Below are positions 36,181 through 44,628 of a stretch of DNA of 64,000 nucleotides, piece after piece (position 1 is the first letter of the stretch; the number at the start of each line of letters is the position of its first letter). Below the pieces are notes generated by a model. The model was not told the DNA's origin, searched no databases, and worked only from the letters and a program-made list of their open reading frames with translations. The stretch spans positions 3,348,001-3,412,000 of the forward strand of contig OY820613.1 of the NCBI GenBank assembly GCA_963681975.1, given 5' to 3'. Position numbers and translations under genes: made by a program. Origin of the DNA: JANELJ01 sp024511395 (lineage in GTDB: Bacteria > Pseudomonadota > Gammaproteobacteria > GRL18).

Positions 36181-36942
36181 TTAATGTGGCAGGCGCAGTC
36201 GGTCCAGCCGGCGGATGCTCATGACCAGAAATAACCAGATAAACAGCAGATAATAAACAACATCGGCCGTGGAAAATACACCTTTAAGCAGGGGTTCAAA
36301 ATGATTAAGTAAAGAAAACCAGGCCAGAATATTCTGCCCTTCAATTCCGGTATCGGCGCTGGTGCCGGCCCAGTTGATAACCCATAAAAACAGCAATAAA
36401 CCAAAACTGCCCACCGCCGTAATAGCTGGCTGACGAGTCAGGGTAGAAATATAAATACCGGCTGTGGTAAAAGCGGCCACTATCAGGCACAGTCCCAATA
36501 CTGCTGCTGACATCTGACCCAGATCAATGCTGGCACCCAGTAACAGGGATAAAGGCATCAGGCTGATCATGGCAATTAAAATCAGCAGAAAGCTGAGAAT
36601 ACCCAGGTATTTACCCAGAATAATCTGGGACATGGACACCGGTGCACTGAACAGTAAAGGCAGGGTCTGGTTTTTCTGTTCCTCACTGATAGAACGCATG
36701 GTCAGCAGAGGAATGATCAGCAGCAGTACAATGGCTGCACCGCCCAGTAGGGGAGCAATAACCAGATCAGTAATGCCAGGAGAATTTTCCAGAACGGAAA
36801 GTTTGGCCTGTATCTGCAGGTAAGTCTCCAGTTGCGCCAAGAACTGGTAACATAAAATAAACTGGGTAATGGCCAGCATGGTCCAGGCCAGAGGAGACAG
36901 GAACAGGCTTTTTAGTTCACGTAGCGCAATGGTTTTAATCAT
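36181..36942 (-). CDS. ABC-2 type permease (GldF-like)
   Basis: From ATG 36942 (overlapping the ATPase stop by several bases) it has 253 aa with about six membrane helices: WTMLAITQFILCYQFLAQLE, LLGGAAIVLLLIIPLLTMRS, LGILSFLLILIAMISLMPLS, VLGLCLIVAAFTTAGIYIST, GSFGLLLFLWVINWAG and VVYYLLFIWLFLVM. RSISEEQKNQTLPLLFSAPV is the conserved cytoplasmic segment of ABC-2 permeases. A start at 36987 would overlap the ATPase gene far more. Confidence 0.88.
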   Translation of the reverse strand: MIKTIALRELKSLFLSPLAWTMLAITQFILCYQFLAQLETYLQIQAKLSVLENSPGITDLVIAPLLGGAAIVLLLIIPLLTMRSISEEQKNQTLPLLFSAPVSMSQIILGKYLGILSFLLILIAMISLMPLSLLLGASIDLGQMSAAVLGLCLIVAAFTTAGIYISTLTRQPAITAVGSFGLLLFLWVINWAGTSADTGIEGQNILAWFSLLNHFEPLLKGVFSTADVVYYLLFIWLFLVMSIRRLDRLRLPH

Positions 36943-38032
36943 GGTCTGCTCCCTGACCGGCTTCCTGTTCAGAATCCTTATTATCATTACTCTTATTATT
37001 ATTGCTGAGTTCTGTCAGCTCCGGCTCAGTATAGGTCAGGCTCATAAAAATATCTTCCAGTGAGCGTCTGACAGGACTGAGCTCATACAGCCCCCAGTGA
37101 TAATGACAGGACAGTTCAACGAGTTGCTGTGATAATTGTACTGTGTTGTTGAGAGGGCTATCAGGTGCGCCAACAGTATCCGGGACACTATTCGTGCTTT
37201 CTGTCCGGCCTTCAATCAACCAGCTTTCTCCATCCTGTTCAATACCCTGAATGCCGTCCAGCTTTTCCAGCTGCTTCGGATTTACTGCCTTGCTGCAGCG
37301 CATACGTAACACCTGAGTGTTCATCTGCTGGTTAAGCTGTTCAATCGGGGCATTAAAGACCAGTCTGCCTTGGTTAATGATCTGCACATTATCATACACG
37401 GTCTGAATTTCAGGTAGAATATGGCTGGACAGCATAACGCTGTGGTTTTCCCCCAGCTCCCGGATCAGTTTGCGGATTTCAATCATCTGGATAGGATCCA
37501 GACCCACCGTTGGTTCATCGAGAATAACAATATCAGGTGCATGAATAATGGCTTGGGCAATGCCGACCCGCTGCTGATAGCCCTTGGATAAATTATTAAT
37601 CACCCGTTTACCGTGTTCGGTCAGACCACAGCGTTCCTTGCTGTGTTGTACGGCACGCTTCAGGTCTTTTTTGGCCACACGGTTCAGGCGGGCACAGTAA
37701 AACAGGTATTCATCAACGGTGAGTTCTTTGTATAAAGGCGGAGTATCGGGCAGGTAGCCGACCAGAGCCTTGGCCGCCACAGGATCATCCATTAAATCAA
37801 ATCCGCCAATTTTAATACGGCCTTCACTGGGTGCCAGATTGCCGGTAAGCATTTTCATGGTAGTGGATTTGCCAGCACCATTAGGGCCTAGAAAGCCCAG
37901 TATTTCGCCGCGCTGTAAAGTAAAGCTGATATTATCAACGGCCACAATATGATCATGGTGTTCTTCAATACCATGTTTACCCGGATAAAAACGGGACAGG
38001 TGACTGACTTCAATAAGAACTTCGTTGTTCAT
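36935..38032 (-). CDS. ABC transporter ATPase (GldA-like)
   Basis: It is a 365-aa ATPase: Walker A GPNGAGKSTTMKML (~residue 49), signature LSKGYQQRVGIAQA, Walker B PDIVILDEPTVGLDP, H-loop MLSSHILPEIQ. After ~230 residues comes an extended C-terminal domain (QMNTQVLRMRCSKAVNPKQL) and a charged tail (NNNKSNDNKDSEQEAGQG). It heads the four-gene operon ATPase-permease-GldG-DUF4340 on the minus strand; 127 bp separate it from an IS4 end, leaving room for its promoter. Confidence 0.92.
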   Translation of the reverse strand: MNNEVLIEVSHLSRFYPGKHGIEEHHDHIVAVDNISFTLQRGEILGFLGPNGAGKSTTMKMLTGNLAPSEGRIKIGGFDLMDDPVAAKALVGYLPDTPPLYKELTVDEYLFYCARLNRVAKKDLKRAVQHSKERCGLTEHGKRVINNLSKGYQQRVGIAQAIIHAPDIVILDEPTVGLDPIQMIEIRKLIRELGENHSVMLSSHILPEIQTVYDNVQIINQGRLVFNAPIEQLNQQMNTQVLRMRCSKAVNPKQLEKLDGIQGIEQDGESWLIEGRTESTNSVPDTVGAPDSPLNNTVQLSQQLVELSCHYHWGLYELSPVRRSLEDIFMSLTYTEPELTELSNNNKSNDNKDSEQEAGQGADHD

Positions 38033-38237
38033 TTAAGGTGGTAATTATCCTGCAGGTGTTATTATTATCCGGATAAAAACCATATTCTAGCACAGTTTAA
38101 TAATGCAGGTTTAGGCACGTTTCTTAAAGCACTGTATTTTAGTATTATTACTCATTAAACTAAAGTTTAGAGTTTCAGCTCCCCCAAAAAGGAGAATCAT
38201 TTAAAATTTATTGATTACCTCAGTTAACCGATAGTCT

Positions 38238-38349
38238 GTAACAGGAACCGTGTATCCCTTGCTGAAGCCGCCGTGAATCCATCCATGGATGCTTTTCGAC
38301 AGCCTCCCTGCTGTCGAAACTTCATCAAGGGACACCCGGCCCCTGTTAC
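38238..38349. repeat. 112-bp nested palindrome in the IS4 leader
   Basis: The outer arms start GTAACAGG and CCTGTTAC and extend ~30 bp with few mismatches. The inner hairpin is TTTCGACAGC/GCTGTCGAAA. It is the reverse-complement orientation of the copies at 46068-46179 and 61649-61760, with the same length and the same core. The first two are inside IS4 elements; the third stands alone near metK. Confidence 0.85.
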
Positions 38350-38628
38350 TCCGAGGTAAACAAAATAATTCAGTAAAAACAGGAAAAAAATGTAAAAAAA
38401 AGCAAAAAACAGTTGACAAAAATTCGGCAGCATTGCTGCCTTCAGTAAGAAAAAACAAACTTCTGTAGGCCGCAATGCACACCAAAGGATACGGCAATAT
38501 CCCCGGTGAACTGTTTTATTACATAACATTTTTAACCCGAGCGCTACCCCTTAGGAGCGCAAAAACCTTTATTGACAGTGCTATCTGGATACTGGACATG
38601 TCCAGGCAATGGCCCGGTTATTATAAAT

Positions 38629-40128
38629 AGTCTGCCCTGAATAAAACATAGTGCATTGATTTATAAAGAAATATTTCTTGATTATGGGTGTTAAATTTGC
38701 AGGTTTTTGGTAAAATAAGCCTTATTACCTTGCAAATTTCCAGACCAGAATGAAGCCAAAGAAACAGCCAAAAATACCTCAGGAAGACCTGTTCAGGATG
38801 CGCCTTGAAAACATGCTGGACATAAACCATGAGTTGATTAAGTTATCAAAACACATAGATTGGGAAAGTCCTGATAAAGAATGGGGCGCTCTGTTTGTAT
38901 CCACTAAAGGTGCTCCTGCCATACGCACTCGATTGATTGCAGGATTGCATTACCTGAAACACCTGCATGATTTATCGGATGAACAGGTAGTAAAAGGCTG
39001 GACAGAAAATCCGTACTGGCAGTATTTCTGTGGTGAAGAATACTTTCAGCATAAAATGCCCATACACCCTGTGACCATGACCAAATGGCGTAACCGGCTG
39101 GGTAAATCAGGCAGTGAAAAATTACTGATTGAAACCATTAAAGCCGGACTAAAGAGTAAAACTATCAAGCCCGGCAGTTTAAAGAAAGTCACGGTAGATA
39201 CTACCGTACAGGAAAAGAACATCGCTTTTCCAACCGATTCAAAGCTCCTGAACAAAGCCAGAGAAAACCTGGTTAAACTGTCCAAAGAGCACGGTATTAA
39301 ACTGCGTCAGAACTATAATCGGGTTGGGCCGCAATATGCACTAATGGCCAGTCGTTATGCACATGCAAAACAGTTTAAACGCATGAAGAAAATGAACAAT
39401 AAACTGAAATCCCGTTTAGGTCGTGTTAAACGGGATATTGAACGACAACTGCCCAACTATTCTGTTGATATTCAGTCTCTGTTTGAAGTAGCTCTAAAAC
39501 AGGCTCAGAAACTGATTGAGCAGGAGCAGCACAGTAAAAACAAGCTTTACAGTTTACATGCACCGGAAGTCGAGTGTATCAGTAAAGGCAAAGCTCATAA
39601 GCCTTATGAATTTGGAGTTAAAACCAGTATCGCGGTAACTAACAAGGAAGGCTTTGTTATTGGTGCTCAAAGTTGTCCGGGCAATCCTTATGATGGACAT
39701 ACCTTGCTGCCACAACTGGAACAGATAAAACAGTTTACAGCCGTACAACCGGAACACTGCTTTGTTGACCGGGGTTATCGTGGACATGAAGTAAAAGACA
39801 CGAAAGTTTTTATCTCAGGTCAGAAGCGAGGCGTTACCCGAAGTATTAAAAAGGCATTAAAACGGCGCAGTGCGATTGAGCCTGAAATTGGTCATATGAA
39901 AAACGATGGCCGTTTAGACCGCTGCTACCTCAAAGGTGCAGTCGGTGATGCCATTAATGTGGTTATGGTAGCCGCTGGACATAACTTAAGAAAGATCCTC
40001 AATAAGCTCCGGCTTTTGTGGCTCAAAATTATTTCCGGTTTGATGGGGTCTTTTATCAAACCGGGGCAATCAGCTGCTTTAAACCTGGCTTGATGTCAGG
40101 CTTAAAACGGTATTATTCAGGTTGAACT
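38629..40128 (+). mobile_element. IS5-type element, full length (1500 bp), TSD AAAT
   Basis: It begins AGTCTGCCCTGAATAA and ends GGTTGAACT at 40128, with AAAT at 38625-38628 and 40129-40132. The target was TTATAAATGGCTTG in the IS4 transposase, as the uninterrupted copy at 470-490 shows. Confidence 0.94.
38750..40093 (+). CDS. IS5-family DDE transposase (447 aa)
   Basis: This complete frame is near-identical to the sister copies; it carries MKPKKQPKIP at the start, as does the copy at 2696, while most others read MKPEKQ. Other differences include HPVTMTKWRNRLGKS. All catalytic positions are present. Confidence 0.92.
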   Translation: MKPKKQPKIPQEDLFRMRLENMLDINHELIKLSKHIDWESPDKEWGALFVSTKGAPAIRTRLIAGLHYLKHLHDLSDEQVVKGWTENPYWQYFCGEEYFQHKMPIHPVTMTKWRNRLGKSGSEKLLIETIKAGLKSKTIKPGSLKKVTVDTTVQEKNIAFPTDSKLLNKARENLVKLSKEHGIKLRQNYNRVGPQYALMASRYAHAKQFKRMKKMNNKLKSRLGRVKRDIERQLPNYSVDIQSLFEVALKQAQKLIEQEQHSKNKLYSLHAPEVECISKGKAHKPYEFGVKTSIAVTNKEGFVIGAQSCPGNPYDGHTLLPQLEQIKQFTAVQPEHCFVDRGYRGHEVKDTKVFISGQKRGVTRSIKKALKRRSAIEPEIGHMKNDGRLDRCYLKGAVGDAINVVMVAAGHNLRKILNKLRLLWLKIISGLMGSFIKPGQSAALNLA

Positions 40129-41193
40129 AAATAGCTTGAAACCGGTCAGTGGTCTTATCTTAAACTGATGAGACAGTGGACGGCCCTGTTTCTAAAGCTG
40201 TTTGGGGATAATCCGGTTTATCTGGCCATAGATGACTCTATCATGCTGCGTCATTCCAAAAATGCACCCATGAGTCAGATACACCACCAGCATGGTAATA
40301 AAACCAATCTGTCCCGGTATGTCAGAGGGCAATGCCGGGTAGCACTGGCTGCGATTGTTAAGCGTTCTGGCTTTAATACGCCTCTGCCATTGTTATTACG
40401 TTTAACACCTCAGGCCGGTAACATTGGTAAACTGGTGATTGCCCGAAGTCTTATCCGGGCATTGATGGAACCGCTAAAAGATAAAGCGGTTACTGTATTG
40501 GTGGACAGTTGGTATATGCGCCGTTCTTTTATTGAACAGCGGAGGCTAAAGCCCGCTTTCTGAATGGCCAGTCGGTATGCTTTGTCTGGTGTGAGTTTGA
40601 GGACTCTAAAGGGAAAAAAAGACCACGTCTATTACTGTCAACAGATATGCAGTTAAGTGGTCTGGATATTATTGTCGCTTATGAAAAGCGCTGGTCGATT
40701 AAGCCCTTGTTCAATCAGTTAAAAAATGCCCGGGGCATGAAACAGAGCTGGCAGAAAACCCGGAAGGTGTTACATCGATGGGTACACATTATTGCTCTGG
40801 GGTATATTGTACCTCAATTGCTGGCTATTAAATGTCCGGACCCGGTATTGCGCTTAATTGATAATATGCCCTGGCGAAAGAATACACCCATTACTGCCGG
40901 AAGAATACGAATGGGACTGATAAGGTATTTTTCGCAGGTTAGGGTCAGGGACTGGTGGGATGGTAAGTCCCAAAAATTCCAGCCGCCGGATACGGATATT
41001 TTAAGGCGATTTGAAGATTTGTTATAAAAACAATTTCAAAACAGCTGGTTATAAACAAATTGTTAAAGAACGTATGAGCGAAACAGGACTCTCAAGGGTG
41101 AGCTGTCGTTCTAAACTTTAGTCATTAAAATGTTTTACGAATAATTAACCTGACTACACAATAAGCTTTAAATAATAATGGTGAGAAACTAAT

Positions 41194-43245
41194 TTGTCTG
41201 CAAGTCATTCCAGATCACAAACCCGGCGAATTTTAGGTGTAGATACCGGCGGTACCTTTACGGATTTTGTATATTACCAGCAAAGCTGTTTAACAATTCA
41301 TAAAGTCCTGTCTACTCCTCATGCCCCCGAACAGGCCATTTTACAGGGCATTACTGAAATGGGATTGAATAATAACCTAGACGGTCTGTCTATTGTGCAT
41401 GGCTCTACAGTCGCCACTAATGCGGTACTGGAAAAAAAAGGGGTTAAAACACTTTATATTAGCAATAAAGGTCTGGCGGATGTCCTGACTATCGGTCGGC
41501 AGGCGCGTAAAGAGCTCTATAATCTGACACCGGAACCCGTGTTGCCGCCGGTTCCCCGGGAACTCTGTTTTGAAGTCAGCAGCCGGGTGGATGCTCAGGG
41601 TAATATTCTGCAGTTACTGGATCATTCAGAGTTGGAAGCGTTAAAGGCCTTTATTGAGCAGAACCAGCACGATGCTGTGGCGATTAACCTGTTATTTTCC
41701 TTTTTAAATAATGAGGATGAGTGCCGGATTGAGGATTATCTTAAGTTACATTTTCCGGATCTTTTTATCTCCCGCTCCTCTGATGTTCTGCCGGAATATA
41801 AAGAATATGAACGGGGTATCGCCACTTGGCTTAATGCCTGGGTTGGTCCCCTGGTGCAGGGCTATCTGCAGCGTCTGGAAACCCGTACTAAACCTGCTGT
41901 ACTGACTGTTATGCAAAGTTCAGGCGGCACTATTGCGGCCTCAGGAGCAGCAGAGCATGCTGTACGTATGCTGTTATCCGGGCCTGCCGGTGGGCTGGCC
42001 GGGGCCAAATTTATTACTGAGACTGTGTCGGCGTTCTCTGATGATAAATCTGATGGAAAACAAAATACCCGCCTGTTGACCTTTGATATGGGGGGAACAT
42101 CTACTGATGTGACATTAATTGAAGGCGAACTGCAATTAACTAATGAGGGTCATATCGGTGATTACCCAGTAGCTGTATCCATGGTGGATATGCATACTAT
42201 TGGCGCTGGCGGCGGCTCGATTGCCCGGGTGGATGACGGCGGTATACTGCAGGTGGGGCCGGAATCCGCTGGAGCCAGTCCGGGGCCGGCCTGTTACGGC
42301 AAGGGCGGAACACAGGCTACGGTAACCGATGCAAATCTGGTGCTGGGGCGCCTATCTTCTGCTGATTTTCTTGGCGGCAGCATGTCGCTGGATATGGATG
42401 CATCTAAAAAGATGATAGGTGGTCTGGCTGAACAACTGGGCTGGAATGAAAAAGATGCTCTACAACAAACAGCGTTGGGGATCCTGCAGGTGGCTAATGA
42501 GCATATGAGCCGGGCTTTAAGGGTGATGTCTATTCAACGCGGCGTTGATCCTAAAAATCTGACGTTGGTGCCTTTTGGCGGCGCCGGTGCATTACATGTC
42601 TGTGCGCTGGCTGAAAATCTGCAAATGACACAGGCTCTGGTGCCGGTCTATGCGGGTGTGTTATCCGCTTTTGGAATGGTGGTGGCACCGCGTAGCAGGG
42701 AATTATCCCATACCATTAACAGGGTGCCGGATCATTCACAGGAGGCGGAAATACATGAGCAATTACATAAGCTGGAACAAAAAGGGCGTGAAGAATTAAT
42801 TGCCGAAGGCATTGCTGTAGAGCAGATTAATGTCCAGGCATCTGTTGATTTACGTTATCTGGGGCAGTCTTATACCCTAAATATTGTCTGGCAGAACTTA
42901 GAGCAGGCTCTGGCGGACTTTCATAAACTGCACCAGAAGCGTTACGGCCATCAGCATCAACAATCGGTGGAACTGGTTAATGTACGTATTAAGACCAGTG
43001 CCACGCCTATTCCCGTGCAGTTACCGGAATTAGAACCATCTCTTACTGCACCTGAAGCCATTGCGCAGCGCTCTGTTTACGGTGTAAAACAGCCTGTGCC
43101 GGTTTTTCAGCGAGAAACCCTGCTGGCCGGGCAGCAAATCAATGGGCCTGCCTTGATAGTGGAACAGGTTTCTACTACTTGGCTGGCCCCTTACTGGCAT
43201 TGTATGGTTGATAAAGTGGGTAATCTGAAACTGAACAGGGAATAA
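41194..43245 (+). CDS. hyuA: Hydantoinase A / oxoprolinase family protein
   Basis: It is a 683-aa ATP-dependent amidohydrolase of the HyuA type. The N-terminal Hydantoinase_A_N domain has VDTGGTFTDFVYYQ and IVHGSTVATNAVLEKKG; the central domain has VMQSSGGTIAASGAAEHAVR, LLSGPAGGLAGAKF, LTFDMGGTSTDVTLIEGE and GAGGGSIARVDDGG; the C-terminal part has FGGAGALHVCALAENL and SVYGVKQPVPVFQRETLLAG. The start appears to be TTG 41194; no clear ATG or ribosome binding site is better. The B subunit gene that usually follows is absent. The substrate is unknown. The frame is intact. Confidence 0.88.
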   Translation: MSASHSRSQTRRILGVDTGGTFTDFVYYQQSCLTIHKVLSTPHAPEQAILQGITEMGLNNNLDGLSIVHGSTVATNAVLEKKGVKTLYISNKGLADVLTIGRQARKELYNLTPEPVLPPVPRELCFEVSSRVDAQGNILQLLDHSELEALKAFIEQNQHDAVAINLLFSFLNNEDECRIEDYLKLHFPDLFISRSSDVLPEYKEYERGIATWLNAWVGPLVQGYLQRLETRTKPAVLTVMQSSGGTIAASGAAEHAVRMLLSGPAGGLAGAKFITETVSAFSDDKSDGKQNTRLLTFDMGGTSTDVTLIEGELQLTNEGHIGDYPVAVSMVDMHTIGAGGGSIARVDDGGILQVGPESAGASPGPACYGKGGTQATVTDANLVLGRLSSADFLGGSMSLDMDASKKMIGGLAEQLGWNEKDALQQTALGILQVANEHMSRALRVMSIQRGVDPKNLTLVPFGGAGALHVCALAENLQMTQALVPVYAGVLSAFGMVVAPRSRELSHTINRVPDHSQEAEIHEQLHKLEQKGREELIAEGIAVEQINVQASVDLRYLGQSYTLNIVWQNLEQALADFHKLHQKRYGHQHQQSVELVNVRIKTSATPIPVQLPELEPSLTAPEAIAQRSVYGVKQPVPVFQRETLLAGQQINGPALIVEQVSTTWLAPYWHCMVDKVGNLKLNRE

Positions 43246-43251
43246 TTAAAT

Positions 43252-43553
43252 AATGTATTCACTGATTTATTATATTCCGCCTGAGGATCATGAACGGGTT
43301 AAATAGGCTTTATTTGCCCAAGGTGCCGGCAAAGTCGGAAGCTATGATCAGGCCTGCTGGCAGGTACTGGGAACCGGTCAGTCATCCGGCGATAGGTAAA
43401 CAGGCCAAGCTGGAACAGCTTGAGGAATACCGGGTAGAAATGGTTTGTGCTGATGAACATATCAAAAAGGTGGTAGAAACCCTGCTGAAGGAGCACCCTT
43501 ATGAACAACCGGCCTGGCAGGTTTGTCGGGTTCTGGCGCTTGAAGAGTTATAA
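43252..43553 (+). pseudogene. NIF3/YqfO C-terminal-like protein (COG3323), broken
   Basis: ATG 43252 begins MYSLIYYIPPEDHERVK, then TAG at 43303, then ALFAQGAGKVGSYDQACWQV in the same frame. A second lesion near 43378 (a small deletion after LGTGQ) shifts into SHPAIGKQAKLEQLEEYRVE, then MVCADEHIKKVVETLLKEHP and YEQPAWQVCRV to 43553. Intact relatives are ~105-aa proteins of unknown function related to the insert of NIF3-like proteins. It is convergent with rpmG. Confidence 0.75.
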
Positions 43554-43572
43554 GTTCGGTCTGTAAAAAGGC

Positions 43573-43615
43573 AAAAAAAAGCCCTGTACCATTATTATGG
43601 ACAGGGCTTTTTTTT
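43573..43615. terminator. Bidirectional intrinsic terminator
   Basis: AAAAAAAAGCCCTGT at 43573 pairs perfectly with ACAGGGCTTTTTTTT ending at 43615, loop ~13 nt. The A-run and T-run let it act on both strands, between the NIF3-like remnant (+) and rpmG (-). Confidence 0.9.
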
Positions 43616-43682
43616 AAGCGAGTATCGGCGAACTTGTTAAATAGACATTTTAGCTAATTAAAACGAACGGCTTTGAGCCAGA

Positions 43683-43838
43683 TTATTTGATTTTGGCTTC
43701 TTTATACATAACATGCTTGCGAACAACCGGATCGTACTTTTTCATTTCCAGTTTTTCAGGCATGGTGCGCTTGTTTTTGGTCGTTGTATAGTAATGACCG
43801 GTACCTTCTGAAGATACTAATTTAATTTTATCACGCAT
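43683..43838 (-). CDS. rpmG: 50S ribosomal protein L33
   Basis: This 51-codon gene reads MRDKIKLVSSEGTGHYYTTT, then KNKRTMPEKLEMKKYDPVVR and KHVMYKEAKIK. GHYYTTTKNKR and KYDPVVRKHVMYKE are typical of L33. The zinc-binding Cys pairs are absent, so it is the C-minus form. AGGAGAATACC precedes the ATG. It follows rpmB after 9 bases, as in most gammaproteobacteria. Confidence 0.95.
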   Translation of the reverse strand: MRDKIKLVSSEGTGHYYTTTKNKRTMPEKLEMKKYDPVVRKHVMYKEAKIK

Positions 43839-43847
43839 GGTATTCTC

Positions 43848-44084
43848 CTAGACCTTTTCGCCTCTGGCACGCATTTCGGCCAGAACTGTATCGATGCCGC
43901 GTTTGTCAATGGTACGCATACCGCTGGCTGTAACACGTAATTTTACAAAACGGTTTTCACTTTCAACCCAGAAACGATGGGTATGAAGGTTAGGTAAAAA
44001 ACGGCGTTTAACTTTGTTGTTGGCATGAGAAACATGGTTTCCCGTAACAGGACGCTTGCCTGTAACCTGACATACCTTAGACAT
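43848..44084 (-). CDS. rpmB: 50S ribosomal protein L28
   Basis: It has 78 aa: MSKVCQVTGKRPVTGNHVSH, ANNKVKRRFLPNLHTHRFWV, then RVTASGMRTIDKRGIDTVLA. This is a standard-length L28 of the enterobacterial type. GGAGAGCATCA gives a good ribosome binding site. It is first in the rpmB-rpmG unit. In many gammaproteobacteria radC lies directly upstream; here ~5 kb with an IS and three other genes intervene. Confidence 0.96.
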   Translation of the reverse strand: MSKVCQVTGKRPVTGNHVSHANNKVKRRFLPNLHTHRFWVESENRFVKLRVTASGMRTIDKRGIDTVLAEMRARGEKV

Positions 44085-44534
44085 TGATGCTCTCCAATAA
44101 ATCGCTTAAATCTTAACTATTAATTAAAAAGACAAAATATTTAACTTTCTGGTCTTTTTGCAACACAGGCCGTTGAAATTGTAACGGCTTGCGCGAATAA
44201 GAGGCGAAATTTTACGCAATATTGCCCTAAGAGGCAAGTTTTTTATTGGAAAAATTAAAAAATCCACAGCATGGGAGCATGCTTTTAATAATTCTCATTT
44301 AGATGTAAATACCGTATCCATTGACTGTGCTTCTTGATGAAGCACAGTCAATGGATACTCAGTGGCTATAAATGTAATATTTTTTTATGTTGAACATATT
44401 TTAACCAAAGAATGATCCGGCCCTGAAATAATCCGTTATCTGTGGACAGTTATGCTCAAAGAGGCAGAATAGTCTTTATTAAATTAACAAAATAACTATG
44501 GTGCAATCTCTATTTTTGGTTTATCTTAAGACAA
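44085..44534. other. Intergenic region upstream of rpmB
   Basis: The 450 bp hold the rpmB promoter (an AT-rich stretch at 44100-44160, -10/-35 boxes not assigned) and a perfect long hairpin at 44314-44358. I find no coding frame with family support. The first copy of the IS4 target duplication, TTAAGACAA, lies at 44526-44534. Confidence 0.5.
44314..44358. repeat. Perfect 20-bp hairpin with 5-nt loop
   Basis: GTATCCATTGACTGTGCTTC at 44314-44333 is followed by TTGAT and then its exact reverse complement at 44339-44358. No T-run follows on either strand, so it is not a typical terminator. No related sequence was noticed elsewhere in the window. Confidence 0.9.
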
Positions 44535-44628
44535 CTAAAGTTTAGAGCGACAGCTCACCCTTGAGAGTCCTGTTTCGCTCATACGTTCTTTAACAATTTG
44601 TTTGTAACCAGCTGTTTTGAAATTGTTT

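Larger units (their letters stand above)
38160..41121 (+). mobile_element. IS4-type element carrying an IS5 copy
   Basis: The left end CTAAAGTTTAGAG at 38160 and right end CTTTAG at 41116-41121 are flanked by TCATTAAA (38152-38159 and 41122-41129), an 8-9 bp duplication. The transposase is broken three ways: a ~46-bp deletion near 38574, an IS5 insertion at 38629, and a ~190-bp deletion near 40533 where two GAAC motifs have fused. Pieces of the frame remain at 38475-38628, 40133-40563 and 40600-41027. Confidence 0.93.

Noticed and set aside
38201..38529. Open frames in the IS4 leader.
   Set aside because: They overlap the 112-bp palindrome and hairpins, occur in two overlapping frames and match nothing; the leader is non-coding.
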